A stretch of 64,000 nt of DNA from JAVVHH01 sp965199585 (GTDB lineage: Bacteria; Pseudomonadota; Alphaproteobacteria; Acetobacterales; Acetobacteraceae), in contig CBDASI010000002.1 in assembly GCA_965199585.1 (NCBI GenBank), forward strand, positions 1,426,001-1,490,000, in the 5' to 3' direction. Positions 16,638-26,106 of the stretch are shown here, one piece after another. The first letter of the stretch is position 1. The number at the start of each line of letters is the position of its first letter. The notes below the pieces were generated by a model, which made no database searches, was not told the origin of the DNA, and was given only the letters and a program-made list of their open reading frames with translations. A program made the translations under genes and the position numbers.

Positions 16638-19489
16638 CGAACCGCCCGAAGCAATGGCTGAGCGCCGAGCACCAGGCAGACACGCCGGAGTTCCGCCGTT
16701 TCGTCGAGCGCGAGTTCCCGGCGGTGACCGATCTGTGCCGCGGGCCGGACCGCCGGCAATTCCTGCGCCTGATGGCGGCCTCGCTCTCGATGGCAGGCCT
16801 GGCCGGCTGCGACGACGGCCCCGATGCGCGCGCGCAGGAAGTGCCGTATGTCCGCAACCCGCTGCGCATCCAGCCCGGCGCCCGCGTCGATTATGCCACC
16901 CTCGCGGTTCAGGACGGGCTGGCCAACGGCATCGTCGTGACCACCCGGAACGCTCGCCCGCTGAAAGTGGAGGGAAATCCGGACCATCCATGGAGCCGCG
17001 GCGGCACCGACATCTGGGCGCAGGGCAGCGTGCTCGACCTCTACGATCCGCTGCGGTCGCAGACGGTGCGCTACCTGAGCCGGCCGTCCTCCTGGCAGGC
17101 GTTCCGTGGTCAGCTGGCCGGCAAGGTCGCCGACCTGCACCAGCAGCGCGGCGCCGGGCTGCATATCGTGACGGGGCCGCTCACCTCGCCGAGCCTGCTC
17201 GCCCAGCTCGCGGCGATGCGCGCCATGATGCCCGAGGCGGCGTGGTACACGCACTCGGCAACCGGCGGGCTGCATCGCTATGCCGGCGCCGTCGCCGCCT
17301 TCGGCCAGCCGGTCGAGACGCGATACCGCTTCGACACCGCGCGCGTGATCGTCTCGCTCGACGGCGACTTCCTCGATGGCGGGCCGGACCAGGCCGGGCT
17401 CGCGCATGATTGGGTGGCCGCCCGTCGCGCCAGCGCCGCGACCGGGCCATTGCTGGCGCTGCATGCCGCCGCCTCGATCCCGTCGCTCACCGCCGCCAAG
17501 GCCGACCACCCGCTGGTCGCCACGCCCGCCGACTTGTTGACGCTGGCAACCTCGCTGATGGACGAGGCACCGGCCGACGGAAGCCCGCTCGGCCGCTGGC
17601 GCGCAGCTGCCTCGGCCGCGCTGCGGCAGAACCGTGGGACCAGCTTGGTCGTGACGGGGCGATATGCCGCACCGGCCCTGGTCGCGGCGGTGCACCGGCT
17701 GAACGCGGCGCTCGGCAATACCGGCAAGACCGTTTTCCATACCGCCCCGGTGGTGACCACCGCGCAACCGATCGCGGCACTGGTCGAGGCGATGCGAGGC
17801 GGCACGGTCGACACGCTGCTGATGCTCGACGCGAACCCGGTTTACGATGCCCCGGGCGATCTCGGCTTCACTGAGGCGCTCTCGAAGGTGAAGCTGCGCA
17901 TCCACGCCGGGCTGTATGTCGACGAGACCGCGCTGCGCAGCGATTGGCACCTGCCGCTGCAGCACCCGCTCGAAGCCTGGAGCGACGCACGCGCCGCCGA
18001 CGGCACCATCACGCTGGGCCAGCCGACCATCTCTCCCCTTTACGAGGGGCGCACGCTGGGCGAGATCGTCTCGCTGCTCACCGACGACGCTCCGCAGGAC
18101 GCCCGCGACCTGCTGCGCAGCCACTACCAGTCCGGCGCCGACGACGCGGCGTTCGCGCCGTTGTGGGACGCGATGCTGCGGGATGGCGTGATGCCGAACA
18201 GTGCGCTGCCGCCCCTCACGCCGACGCTGGCCGCGGCCTCACCGGTGGCGGCCCCCGACGGATTGCTCGTCGTCATCCGGCCGGACCCGACTATGTGGGG
18301 CGGGCACAGCGCCAACAATGCCTGGCTGCAGGAACTGCCGAAGCCGCTGACCAAGCTGGTATGGGACAACGTGTTGACGCTGTCGCCGGCGCTGGCGGCG
18401 CGCGAGGATCTCAAGACCGGCGACGTCGTCGCGCTCGAGATCGATGGCCGCCGGGTCGAAGGGCCGGTCTGGGTGCTGCCGGGCCAGGCCGACGGCACGG
18501 TTGGTGCCACGCTTGGCTATGGTCGGCGCACGCCGGGTCTGCTGTGCGACGGGATCGGGTACAACGCTGCGACGCTGCGCGGTGGCAGCGAGGCCTGGGT
18601 GCTGGGCGGCGCCAAGCTGAGCAAGACCGGCCGCACCGCCACGCTGGCGACCACGCAGGATCACGACACGATGGAGGGGCACGACTTCGTCCGCGTGCAG
18701 CACGAGGGCGCGCCACCGGTCGGCGAGACTGCGAGCTGGAGCCAGCCGTCGCTCTACACGCTGGCGCGTCCGGCTGAAGGACCGCAATGGGGCATGGTGA
18801 TCGACCTGGACGCCTGCATCGGCTGCAGCGCCTGCGTGGTCGCCTGCCAGAGCGAGAACAACATCGCCGTCGTCGGCAAGGAGCAGGTGGCGCTCGGTCG
18901 CGAGATGCACTGGCTGCGGGTCGACCGCTATTACGAGGGCCCGGTCGAGGCGCCGCAGACACGGTTCCAGCCGGTGCCGTGCATGCATTGCGAGAATGCG
19001 CCCTGCGAGGTCGGCTGCCCCGTCGAGGCCACGCTGCACGACAGCGAGGGCCTCAACCTGATGGTGTACAACCGCTGCGTCGGCACCCGCGCCTGCTCGG
19101 GCTATTGCCCCTATAAAGTGCGCCATTTCAATTATCTCGACTACTCCGCCGGCGCGGCGCCGACGCTCGAGCTGCTGCGCAACCCGGAGGTCACGGTGCG
19201 GGCGCGCGGCGTGATGGAGAAGTGCACCTACTGCGTTCAGCGGATCGAGAACGCCCGCATCGAGTCGCACAAATCCAATACGCCGATCCCCGATGGGGGT
19301 GTGCAGACCGCCTGCCAGGGCGCCTGTCCGACGCGAGCGATCAGCTTTGGCGACATCGCCGACAAGACCACCGCCGTCTCCGCCGCGCGTGCCGACGACC
19401 GCAACTACGCGCTGCTCGGCGAGCTCAACGCCAAGCCGCGGACGAGCTACCTCGCCGCCCGCGCGGCCGCCAAGGTGGATCTGGGATGA
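16634..19489 (+). CDS. actB: Alternative complex III subunit ActB (molybdopterin-oxidoreductase-like plus iron-sulfur domains)
   Basis: Large periplasmic-facing subunit of 951 residues. A twin-arginine-like segment DRRQFLRLMAASLSMAGLAGC lies near residue 36. Residues to about 700 match the molybdopterin oxidoreductase fold, which in this complex carries no cofactor. The C-terminal part is an NrfC/PsrB-like ferredoxin module with CIGCSACVVACQ, CMHCENAPCEVGCPVEAT, CVGTRACSGYCPYKVRHF, CTYCVQRIENARI and CQGACPTRAI. These fit three 4Fe-4S clusters and one 3Fe-4S cluster. The frame extends far upstream inside actA; the GTG in the GTGA overlap, before TNRPKQW, is the sensible start. Confidence 0.93.
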   Translation: MTNRPKQWLSAEHQADTPEFRRFVEREFPAVTDLCRGPDRRQFLRLMAASLSMAGLAGCDDGPDARAQEVPYVRNPLRIQPGARVDYATLAVQDGLANGIVVTTRNARPLKVEGNPDHPWSRGGTDIWAQGSVLDLYDPLRSQTVRYLSRPSSWQAFRGQLAGKVADLHQQRGAGLHIVTGPLTSPSLLAQLAAMRAMMPEAAWYTHSATGGLHRYAGAVAAFGQPVETRYRFDTARVIVSLDGDFLDGGPDQAGLAHDWVAARRASAATGPLLALHAAASIPSLTAAKADHPLVATPADLLTLATSLMDEAPADGSPLGRWRAAASAALRQNRGTSLVVTGRYAAPALVAAVHRLNAALGNTGKTVFHTAPVVTTAQPIAALVEAMRGGTVDTLLMLDANPVYDAPGDLGFTEALSKVKLRIHAGLYVDETALRSDWHLPLQHPLEAWSDARAADGTITLGQPTISPLYEGRTLGEIVSLLTDDAPQDARDLLRSHYQSGADDAAFAPLWDAMLRDGVMPNSALPPLTPTLAAASPVAAPDGLLVVIRPDPTMWGGHSANNAWLQELPKPLTKLVWDNVLTLSPALAAREDLKTGDVVALEIDGRRVEGPVWVLPGQADGTVGATLGYGRRTPGLLCDGIGYNAATLRGGSEAWVLGGAKLSKTGRTATLATTQDHDTMEGHDFVRVQHEGAPPVGETASWSQPSLYTLARPAEGPQWGMVIDLDACIGCSACVVACQSENNIAVVGKEQVALGREMHWLRVDRYYEGPVEAPQTRFQPVPCMHCENAPCEVGCPVEATLHDSEGLNLMVYNRCVGTRACSGYCPYKVRHFNYLDYSAGAAPTLELLRNPEVTVRARGVMEKCTYCVQRIENARIESHKSNTPIPDGGVQTACQGACPTRAISFGDIADKTTAVSAARADDRNYALLGELNAKPRTSYLAARAAAKVDLG

Positions 19490-20880
19490 GCGCATCCGAC
19501 CGGCTCATCGCCACCGACCAGAGCTGGGTCACCGCGGGCCGCCTCATCAGCACCACCACGCTCGAACACCGGGCCCGGTGGCGCTGGTGGATCGCGTTCG
19601 GCGTGGCGCTCGGGTTGATCGGCGTGCTGATCGCCAGCGTCGGCTGGCTGCTCTACGAGGGCGTCGGCGTTTGGGGCAACAACGTGCCGGTCACGTGGGC
19701 GCTGGACATCGTCGGCTACGATTGGTGGATCGGCGTCGGTACTGGCAGCCTGGCCGTATCGGCCCTGTTGCTGCTGTTCGGCGCGGAATGGCGCGGTGCC
19801 GTCAACCGGATTGCCGAGACGGTGGCGCTGCTGGGGGTGATCGCGGCCGGGCTGTACCCGATCATCCATCTGGGGCGGCCATGGTTCTTCTATTGGAACC
19901 TGCCGTATCCCAACACCTTCCTGCTGTGGCCGCAGGTGCGCAGCCCGCTGTTCTGGGACGCGATCGACATCGTGTCCTTTCTCGTGGTCGCTTTCCTGTT
20001 CTGGTTCACGGGGCTGATCCCCGATCTCGCCTCGATGCGCGACCGTTCGATCGAGCTGATGCGCAAGGGCGACGGCCAGCCCGGCCATGCCATGCGCCGC
20101 TTCAGGGCGCAGCTCTACGGCATCCCCGCCCTCGGCTGGCGCGGCTCGGTCACGCATTGGCGCCGCTGGGAGCACTCCTACCGCGCCATGGCCGTGGTCG
20201 GCCTGGTCATCGTGCTGTCGCTGCAGACCGGCGCCGCGGTGATGTTCGCCGGCACCGTAGAGCCCGGTTGGCACGATCCGATCCTGCCGATCACCTACAT
20301 GGTGGGCGCGCTGCTGTCCGGCGTCGCCGTCACGGGGACGCTGCTCGCCATCGTCCGCTTCGTGCTGCCCTACAAGCCGCTGGTCACGCCGCGGCACTTC
20401 GACCTGCTGGCCTGGTTCATGCTGGCTCTGTCGCTGCTGTTCCTCTACTGCGACGCCTGCTCGTTCGGCGCGACCGCCCTGTTCGGCTCGGCGTTCGACC
20501 AAGGCGTCCTGACCCGGCGATTCCACGGCGACCACGCCTGGGCCAGCTGGGGCAGCGTGTTGCTCTCCACCGTGCCGACGCAGCTGTTCTGGATCCCGCT
20601 ATTCCGCCGCTCGAGCTGGATCGTCGGCCTGGTCGGCGTGTTGGTGGCATTCGGCATCTGGTGCGACCACTTCATGCTGATCGTCATCACGCTGCAGCAC
20701 GACTTCCTGCCATCCGCGTCGCATCCGTATGCGATCTCCGCGGTCGGTCTAGCGACGTTCGTGGGCACGGGTGGGCTGTTCCTGTTCTTGTTCCTGTTGG
20801 TGCTGCGCTACGTCCCGGCCATTTCGATGGTGAACCTGCGTTGGCTGACCGCGACCGTGCCGGAGCGCCTCCGTGGTTAA
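19486..20880 (+). CDS. actC: Alternative complex III subunit ActC (NrfD/PsrC-like quinol-binding membrane protein)
   Basis: Integral membrane protein of 464 residues with about ten membrane segments, the quinol-interacting NrfD-family subunit. Marks include EWRGAVNRIAETVALLGVIAAGLYPIIHLGRPWFFYWNLPYPN, which in the family holds the quinol-site residues, and HFDLLAWFMLALSLLFLYC. The start is the ATG in the ATGA overlap with actB, followed by SASDRLI. It overlaps actD by eight bases. Confidence 0.93.
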   Translation: MSASDRLIATDQSWVTAGRLISTTTLEHRARWRWWIAFGVALGLIGVLIASVGWLLYEGVGVWGNNVPVTWALDIVGYDWWIGVGTGSLAVSALLLLFGAEWRGAVNRIAETVALLGVIAAGLYPIIHLGRPWFFYWNLPYPNTFLLWPQVRSPLFWDAIDIVSFLVVAFLFWFTGLIPDLASMRDRSIELMRKGDGQPGHAMRRFRAQLYGIPALGWRGSVTHWRRWEHSYRAMAVVGLVIVLSLQTGAAVMFAGTVEPGWHDPILPITYMVGALLSGVAVTGTLLAIVRFVLPYKPLVTPRHFDLLAWFMLALSLLFLYCDACSFGATALFGSAFDQGVLTRRFHGDHAWASWGSVLLSTVPTQLFWIPLFRRSSWIVGLVGVLVAFGIWCDHFMLIVITLQHDFLPSASHPYAISAVGLATFVGTGGLFLFLFLLVLRYVPAISMVNLRWLTATVPERLRG

Positions 20881-21430
20881 ACGGAACGTATCCGGTGCGC
20901 CGGTCTGGGGGGTGTCGGCCGAGTTCGACACGCCAGAGGCGATGCTGTCGGCCATCCGATCGATGTCGCCCTGCGAGTACGGTCGGCTCGACGCGTTCTC
21001 GCCGGTGCCGGTCGAGGGCGCGTCGGACGCGCTCGGGCTGCCGTTCAGCCCGATCTATCCGTTTGCGGTGATCGCCGGCGTGATCGGGGCGCTGGCGATG
21101 TTCGGCCTGTGCACCTACGGCACGATCTGGGGCTACCGCTTCGACATCGGCGGTCGGCCGTTATTCTCATGGCCCGCCTTCATCGTGCCGAGCCTCTCTT
21201 TCGGCGGCCTGCTTGCAGCGGTGGTGATCTATACGACGATGTTGGTCATGAGCCGCCTGCCGCGGCTCAACCATCCCGCCTTCAACATCCACGACTTCAC
21301 CCGGGTGACCGCCGACCGCTTCTTCGTCGCCGTCGAAGCGCGGGACGACCGGTTCGATCTCGCTGCGGTGGAGACCGCCTTCGGCAACCTGCCGGTCAAG
21401 CCACGACTGATCCACCGGGTGCCGCGATGA
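20873..21430 (+). CDS. actD: Alternative complex III subunit ActD (DUF3341)
   Basis: Small membrane subunit of 185 residues with two transmembrane helices. It has the usual ActD layout: a cytoplasmic N-terminal domain beginning GVSAEFDTPEAMLSAIRSM and DAFSPVPVEG, then a helix hairpin with FAVIAGVIGALAMFGLCTYG and FIVPSLSFGGLLAAVVIYTTML. The C-terminal RLNHPAFNIHDFTRVTADRFFV is also typical. It starts at a GTG inside actC and its stop overlaps the actE start, so synthesis of the subunits is tightly coupled. Confidence 0.9.
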   Translation: MVKRNVSGAPVWGVSAEFDTPEAMLSAIRSMSPCEYGRLDAFSPVPVEGASDALGLPFSPIYPFAVIAGVIGALAMFGLCTYGTIWGYRFDIGGRPLFSWPAFIVPSLSFGGLLAAVVIYTTMLVMSRLPRLNHPAFNIHDFTRVTADRFFVAVEARDDRFDLAAVETAFGNLPVKPRLIHRVPR

Positions 21431-21957
21431 GGCCGGCGCTGCTGCTGCTCGGTGCGTTGACACTGCTGCCGGGGTGCGAACGGGCGGACATGTATGTCCA
21501 GAAATACTTCCGCAACTGGGACAGCAACCGCTTCTTCGCCAACGGCACGTCCATGCGGCATCCGCCGGAGGGCACCGTCGCGCGCGTGCCGTATCAGGCT
21601 GAGGTGCCGGCGCCGACGGTGATCACCGCCGCCCTGCTCGAGCGCGGGCACGAGCGCTTTGAAATATTCTGCACGCCGTGTCACGGCCGGGCCGGGAATG
21701 GCGAAGGCATGATCGTGCAGCGCGGGTTCCCGCATCCGCCCTCCTTCGTGGAAGGCGCGCTGCGCACGGCTGAGAACAAGGTGTTCTACGACGCGATCAC
21801 CAAGGGCTATGGCGCGATGTACAGCTTCGACACCCGCGTCGCCCCGGCCGATCGCTGGGCCATCATCGCCTACATCCGCGCCCTGCAACGCAGCCAGAAC
21901 ACCGCGGTGGCCAGCCTGCCGCCCGAAGTCCAGGCGCAAGTCGAGGCGTCCCGATGA
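21427..21957 (+). CDS. actE: Alternative complex III subunit ActE, monoheme cytochrome c lipoprotein
   Basis: Lipoprotein of 176 residues with the lipobox LLPGC at the end of a short signal peptide and one heme site C-T-P-C-H at residues 82-86. The segment FFANGTSMRHPPEGTVARV matches the conserved ActE entry motif (S-x-FF-x-DG-x-S-x-R-x-P-x-x-GTVAR). It would pass electrons from ActA to the downstream oxidase. The ATG overlaps the actD stop (ATGA), and its own stop overlaps actF in the same way. Confidence 0.92.
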   Translation: MRPALLLLGALTLLPGCERADMYVQKYFRNWDSNRFFANGTSMRHPPEGTVARVPYQAEVPAPTVITAALLERGHERFEIFCTPCHGRAGNGEGMIVQRGFPHPPSFVEGALRTAENKVFYDAITKGYGAMYSFDTRVAPADRWAIIAYIRALQRSQNTAVASLPPEVQAQVEASR

Positions 21958-22961
21958 GCCGGGCGGTGCTGGGGTTGTTCGCGGCCGGGTTGGTCGGGGT
22001 GGCGTTGTGCTGGCTGGTGCTGGGCGCGGTGCCGGCCTACTTCGCCGCCTGGTCGTTCTGGATCGGGCTGCCGATGGGGGCGCTGCCGATCGTGCTGGCG
22101 ATGGAAGCCGGCGCGGCGACGGCGTCGCCGCTGTTGCCGGTTCTGCGCGCCATGTTGCCGTTGCTACCGCTGAGCACGCTGCTGGCCGTGCCGATGCTGG
22201 GCGACCTTTCCGGCCTGTTCGCGCAGCCGGACCTGCCGGGAGCGTTGCCGGGTTGGTGGACGGCGCCGGGCACGCTCGCGATGCGCGACGGCGGCGCACT
22301 GATCGCCCTGTCGTTACTCGCATTGCTATTCTGGCGCCGGCCACGCAGCCCGCGTCGCGCGGTCGCGGTCGCGGGCATGGTGGTGGTGCTGGTGCTGGTC
22401 ACGCTGCTGGCGATCGACCTGGTGCTGGCGCCGCAGCCGGCGCTGGGGTCGTCACTGGCCGGGCTGCTGCTGATCGCCGGGCAGATGGTGCTGGCCGGGG
22501 TATCGGCCGGGCTGGTGGTGGCGGTCGGCAGTGCGCCGGGGGCGCGCTTGCCGTGGGGCGCCGGGCTGCTGCTCGGCCTGCTGGTGAGCGCCTGGTTCTT
22601 CCTGCAATTCGTTCAGTTCCTGGTAGTCTGGTCGGCCAACCTGCCGGCGGAAGTGGCCTGGTATCTCGCCCGCCTCAACGGGATCGGCACCCCCGCGATC
22701 GCCTACGCCGCCATCGCCGCGCTTGCCGCCATGGCGCTGCTGCCCTCCGTTCTCGGGCGGATCCCGGCGGTGATGGCGACGCTGGCCGCCATGATCGTGC
22801 TGGCCACCCTGGCGATGACGTTGCTGTTCGTGATCCCGGCCTATCGCGGCCAGTTGACGCTGACCGTGGCCGATGCCCTCGCGCTGATCGGCATTGGCGG
22901 CCTGTCGACCGGCGCGTTGCTGCTGCTGCTGCCTGCAAGGGATCGCCATGGAGTCGCGTGA
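21954..22961 (+). CDS. actF: Alternative complex III subunit ActF-like membrane protein
   Basis: Integral membrane protein of 335 residues, almost entirely hydrophobic, with about ten predicted membrane segments in a pattern similar to ActC but without its loops. Position directly after actE, length, and motifs such as AYFAAWSFWIGLPMGALPIVLAMEAG and WFFLQFVQFLVVWSANLPAEVAWYLARL agree with ActF. It is more divergent from the described ActF proteins than the other subunits are. It ends 14 bases inside the next gene. Confidence 0.8.
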   Translation: MSRAVLGLFAAGLVGVALCWLVLGAVPAYFAAWSFWIGLPMGALPIVLAMEAGAATASPLLPVLRAMLPLLPLSTLLAVPMLGDLSGLFAQPDLPGALPGWWTAPGTLAMRDGGALIALSLLALLFWRRPRSPRRAVAVAGMVVVLVLVTLLAIDLVLAPQPALGSSLAGLLLIAGQMVLAGVSAGLVVAVGSAPGARLPWGAGLLLGLLVSAWFFLQFVQFLVVWSANLPAEVAWYLARLNGIGTPAIAYAAIAALAAMALLPSVLGRIPAVMATLAAMIVLATLAMTLLFVIPAYRGQLTLTVADALALIGIGGLSTGALLLLLPARDRHGVA

Positions 22962-23481
22962 GCCTCGCCGCGCCTGGTGGGCGGCCGCATTCGCCGCCGT
23001 GGTCGGCGGCGCCATGCTGGTGGTTCGCAGCACTCATGTCGCCCCGCTGCGGACCTTGATCGGCGCCCGCTACGACGGCGCCAGTGCCCGCGGCCGCGCC
23101 ACTACCCCCGCCGATTCGGAGGCCCGCGTCGCCGGGCACGAGACCAGCGACCTGCGCGGCGACACCATGGCCAGGCTGCTGCTGCTCCTCGGCTCGGTGG
23201 CGTTCTGCATGGTGTTTGCCATGATCGGGCTGCGCTATTGGATCAGCCAGGTGCAGCGCGACAGCCTACCGCCGTTCACGCCGATCCAGACGACGGTCAT
23301 CGTCCCCCCCAAGCCCAACCTCCAGCGTGACCCGGTGGCCGAACTCGCCGCGCTCCGCGCCGGCTCGGCCCGGCTGCTCGAGGGCTACGGATACCGTGGC
23401 GACGACCATGCGCGGGCGCACATCCCGATCGATCGCGCCATGGCACTGACCGTCGGGCAGCCTTTGGCACCGCCACCATGA
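22948..23481 (+). CDS. Unrecognised membrane protein between actF and the oxidase genes
   Basis: Protein of 177 residues that I cannot assign to a named family. It has a hydrophobic segment near the N-terminus (AAFAAVVGGAMLVV), a hydrophilic stretch, and a second membrane helix (LLLLLGSVAFCMVFAMIGLRYW). The periplasmic tail reads VAELAALRAGSARLLEGYGY and HIPIDRAMAL. That tail resembles the R-I-P-I-D-R-A-M element seen in small proteins near alternative complex III and caa3 genes, where one copy ends with the order helix, ELRA-E, LL-YGW. It overlaps actF by 14 bases and precedes subunit II by ten, so it is probably an accessory subunit or assembly factor. Confidence 0.6.
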   Translation: MESREPRRAWWAAAFAAVVGGAMLVVRSTHVAPLRTLIGARYDGASARGRATTPADSEARVAGHETSDLRGDTMARLLLLLGSVAFCMVFAMIGLRYWISQVQRDSLPPFTPIQTTVIVPPKPNLQRDPVAELAALRAGSARLLEGYGYRGDDHARAHIPIDRAMALTVGQPLAPPP

Positions 23482-23491
23482 AGAATCCGGC

Positions 23492-24454
23492 ATGAAGCCC
23501 TCGTCGCTCGCCTTGTCGATCTGGCCCGCCTCGGCGTCGGCCTCAGCCGCCGAGACCGACCATCTGATCTGGCTATTCACCTTGCTGACGCTGGTGCTGG
23601 TGGTGCCGATCTTCATCGGCATCACGTTCTTCGCGTTCCGCTACCGCGACGGCAAGCAGGTCAACCGCAAATACCGCGAGGACCGCGACCGGACGCTCGA
23701 GATCGGCTGGATGCTGATCCCGTTCGTGCTGACCCTGATCTTCTTCGCCTGGGGCGCGAAGATGTTCATCGTCCACAAGAACCCGCCACCGAACGCGATG
23801 CGGATCGAGGCGATCGGGCGGCAGTGGATGTGGAAGTTCCAGCACCCGGGCGGCCAGGCGGAGATCAACGACCTACACGTGCCGACTGGCGAGCCGATCA
23901 TGATCAACATGATCAGCCAGGACGTGATCCACTCACTCTACATTCCGGCGCTGCGCATCCAGATGGAGACGCTGCCGGGCCGCTACACGCAGTTCTGGTT
24001 CAACGCGGACCGGCCCGGGACATACCGTATCCTGTGCAGCGAGTTCTGCGGCACCGACCATTCGGTGATGGGCGGGCTGCTGACCATCATGACGCCGGCC
24101 GACTACGCCGACTGGCTGACCAAGGCCGGCAGCTCGATGAGCCTGGAAGCGTCGGGTCAGCGCATGTTCGCCCAGCTCGGCTGCAGCGGATGCCATGAGG
24201 GCAGCGACACGGCGCGGGCGCCCACGCTGGTCGGCCTGGCCGGGGCGTCGGTCGCGTTGGCCAAGGGCGGAACGGTGGTAGCGGACGACACCTTCCTGCG
24301 CGAGAAGATCCTCAATCCCGACGGCAACAAGATCGCCGGCTACAAGCAGGTGATGCCGACCTACAAGGGCATCATCGGGGAGAACGAGATGAACCAGCTC
24401 GTCGCCTTCATCCGCGGTGGCGCGACGAGCCCCTCGAAGGAGGCATCACGATGA
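23492..24454 (+). CDS. ctaC: Cytochrome c oxidase subunit II with C-terminal cytochrome c domain (caa3 type)
   Basis: Subunit II of 320 residues. Two membrane helices (about residues 25-52 and 70-92) precede the cupredoxin domain with all CuA ligands: H147, C182, E184, C186, H190 and M193 within CSEFCGTDHSVM. A fused class I cytochrome c domain follows, with the heme site CSGCH at 231-235 and a probable axial methionine in QVMPTYKG. The N-terminus is short (KPSSLALSIWPASASASAAE) and may be a cleaved signal. It overlaps subunit I by four bases. Confidence 0.95.
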   Translation: MKPSSLALSIWPASASASAAETDHLIWLFTLLTLVLVVPIFIGITFFAFRYRDGKQVNRKYREDRDRTLEIGWMLIPFVLTLIFFAWGAKMFIVHKNPPPNAMRIEAIGRQWMWKFQHPGGQAEINDLHVPTGEPIMINMISQDVIHSLYIPALRIQMETLPGRYTQFWFNADRPGTYRILCSEFCGTDHSVMGGLLTIMTPADYADWLTKAGSSMSLEASGQRMFAQLGCSGCHEGSDTARAPTLVGLAGASVALAKGGTVVADDTFLREKILNPDGNKIAGYKQVMPTYKGIIGENEMNQLVAFIRGGATSPSKEASR

Positions 24455-26106
24455 GCCCGCTCGACAATTCGATGATGGACCCGTCGACTCCGACCGCCAC
24501 GCTCGAACGTCCGAAAGATTACCTGCACGCATCGCACACGTTGCGCTCGTGGTTCTTCACTACCGATCACAAGCGGATCGCGGTGATGTACCTCTTCGCG
24601 ATCACGGTATTCTTCATCATCGGCGCCATCGCGGCCGGGCTGGTACGGCTGTCGCTGGTGGTGCCGAACGGGGCGATCTTCACGTCCGACACCTACAACA
24701 AGCTGTTCACCATCCATGGCGTGGTGATGGTGTGGTTCTTCCTGATCCCGTCGATCCCGGCGACGTTCGGCAATTTCCTGCTGCCGCTGATGATCGGCGC
24801 CAAGGACCTGGCCTTTCCGCGGTTGAACCTGCTGAGCTGGTACGTGTTCTGCGCCGGGTCGCTGTTCGCGGTGTTCGACATCATCGTCGGCGGCGTCGAT
24901 ACCGGATGGACGTTCTATGCGCCGTTCTCGACGACGTTCTCCAACACCTGGGTCGTGCCTGCACTGATCGGCGTCATCATCGCCGGGTTTTCGTCGATCC
25001 TGACCGGGCTCAACTTCGTGGTCACCATTCACACGATGCGGGCGCCGGGGATGACCTGGTTCCGCATGCCGATCTTCGTCTGGACGCATTACGCCGTCAG
25101 CCTGATCTTCCTGCTGGCCACGCCGGTGATCACCATGGCGCTGATCCTGCTCGTGCTGGAACGCTCGTTCGGCATCGGCATCTTCGACCCGACCCTGGGC
25201 GGCGACCCCGTGCTGTTCGAGCACCTGTTCTGGTTCTACTCGCACCCGGCGGTCTACATCATGGTGCTGCCGGGCATGGGCGTGATCAGCGAGATCGTGC
25301 CGGCGTTCGCTCAGAAGAAGATCTTCGGCTACCGCTTTATCGCCTATGCCTCGATCGCGCTGGCCTCGCTGACGTTCTTCGTCTGGGGACACCACATGTT
25401 CGTCAACGGCGAGAGCGACACGGCGGCCCTGGTGTTCTCGATCCTGTCGTTCGCGGTGGCGGTGCCGTCGGCGGTGAAGGTCTACAACTGGACCGCGACG
25501 ATCTACAAAGGCTCCATCCGCCTCAAGACTCCGATGATCTACGCCATGGGCTATATCGGCCTATTCGTGATCGGCGGGCTGACCGGGCTATTCTTGGCAA
25601 CGCTGTCGATCAACGAGCATGTCCACGGCACCTACTTCGTGGTCGCCCACTTCCACTACATCATGGTCGGCGGCACCGTGCTCGCCTTCCTCGGCGGGCT
25701 GCATTTCTGGTGGCCGAAGTTCACTGGGCGCATGTACCCGGAGGGCTGGGGGCTGATCTCGGCCGTGTTCATCTTCATCGGCTTCAACGCGACGTTCTTC
25801 CCGCAATTCTTGCTGGGCTATCTCGGCATGCCGCGGCGGTATCACGACTATCCGCCGGAGTTCCAGTTGCTCAACATCGTCTCCTCGGTGGGCGCGACGA
25901 TCCTGGCCGCGGGATACATTTTCCCGATGGTCTACCTGGTATGGTCGCTCTGGTTCGGCAAGCGCGCGCCGGCCAACCCGTGGGACGCCAAGGGCCTGGA
26001 GTGGACCACCAGCTCGCCGCCGCCGACGCACAATTTCAACACTCCGCCGGTCGTCGATTTCGAGCCTTACGATTACCCGATGCACACCCCCGGCGATGCG
26101 CGATGA
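24451..26106 (+). CDS. ctaD: Cytochrome c oxidase subunit I, A2-type heme-copper oxidase
   Basis: Catalytic subunit of 551 residues with twelve helices. Heme and copper ligands are in TIHGVVMVWFF, YSHPAVY (263-269), GHHMF and HVHGTYFVVAHFHYIM. The helix VI motif is YSHPAVY rather than the HPEVY of mitochondrial-type A1 oxidases. This places the enzyme in subfamily A2, in which the tyrosine-serine pair replaces the proton-gating glutamate. The D-channel entrance GAKDLAFPRLN is kept. It lies directly after subunit II and belongs to the same operon as alternative complex III, which supports a functional supercomplex. Confidence 0.96.
   Translation: MSPLDNSMMDPSTPTATLERPKDYLHASHTLRSWFFTTDHKRIAVMYLFAITVFFIIGAIAAGLVRLSLVVPNGAIFTSDTYNKLFTIHGVVMVWFFLIPSIPATFGNFLLPLMIGAKDLAFPRLNLLSWYVFCAGSLFAVFDIIVGGVDTGWTFYAPFSTTFSNTWVVPALIGVIIAGFSSILTGLNFVVTIHTMRAPGMTWFRMPIFVWTHYAVSLIFLLATPVITMALILLVLERSFGIGIFDPTLGGDPVLFEHLFWFYSHPAVYIMVLPGMGVISEIVPAFAQKKIFGYRFIAYASIALASLTFFVWGHHMFVNGESDTAALVFSILSFAVAVPSAVKVYNWTATIYKGSIRLKTPMIYAMGYIGLFVIGGLTGLFLATLSINEHVHGTYFVVAHFHYIMVGGTVLAFLGGLHFWWPKFTGRMYPEGWGLISAVFIFIGFNATFFPQFLLGYLGMPRRYHDYPPEFQLLNIVSSVGATILAAGYIFPMVYLVWSLWFGKRAPANPWDAKGLEWTTSSPPPTHNFNTPPVVDFEPYDYPMHTPGDAR

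Noticed and set aside
21229..22344. Long minus-strand open frame of 371 codons opposite actD-actF
   Set aside because: It is antisense to well-supported complex III genes, is dominated by arginine, proline and alanine runs, and has no domain. It is a shadow of high GC content, like many others in the window.
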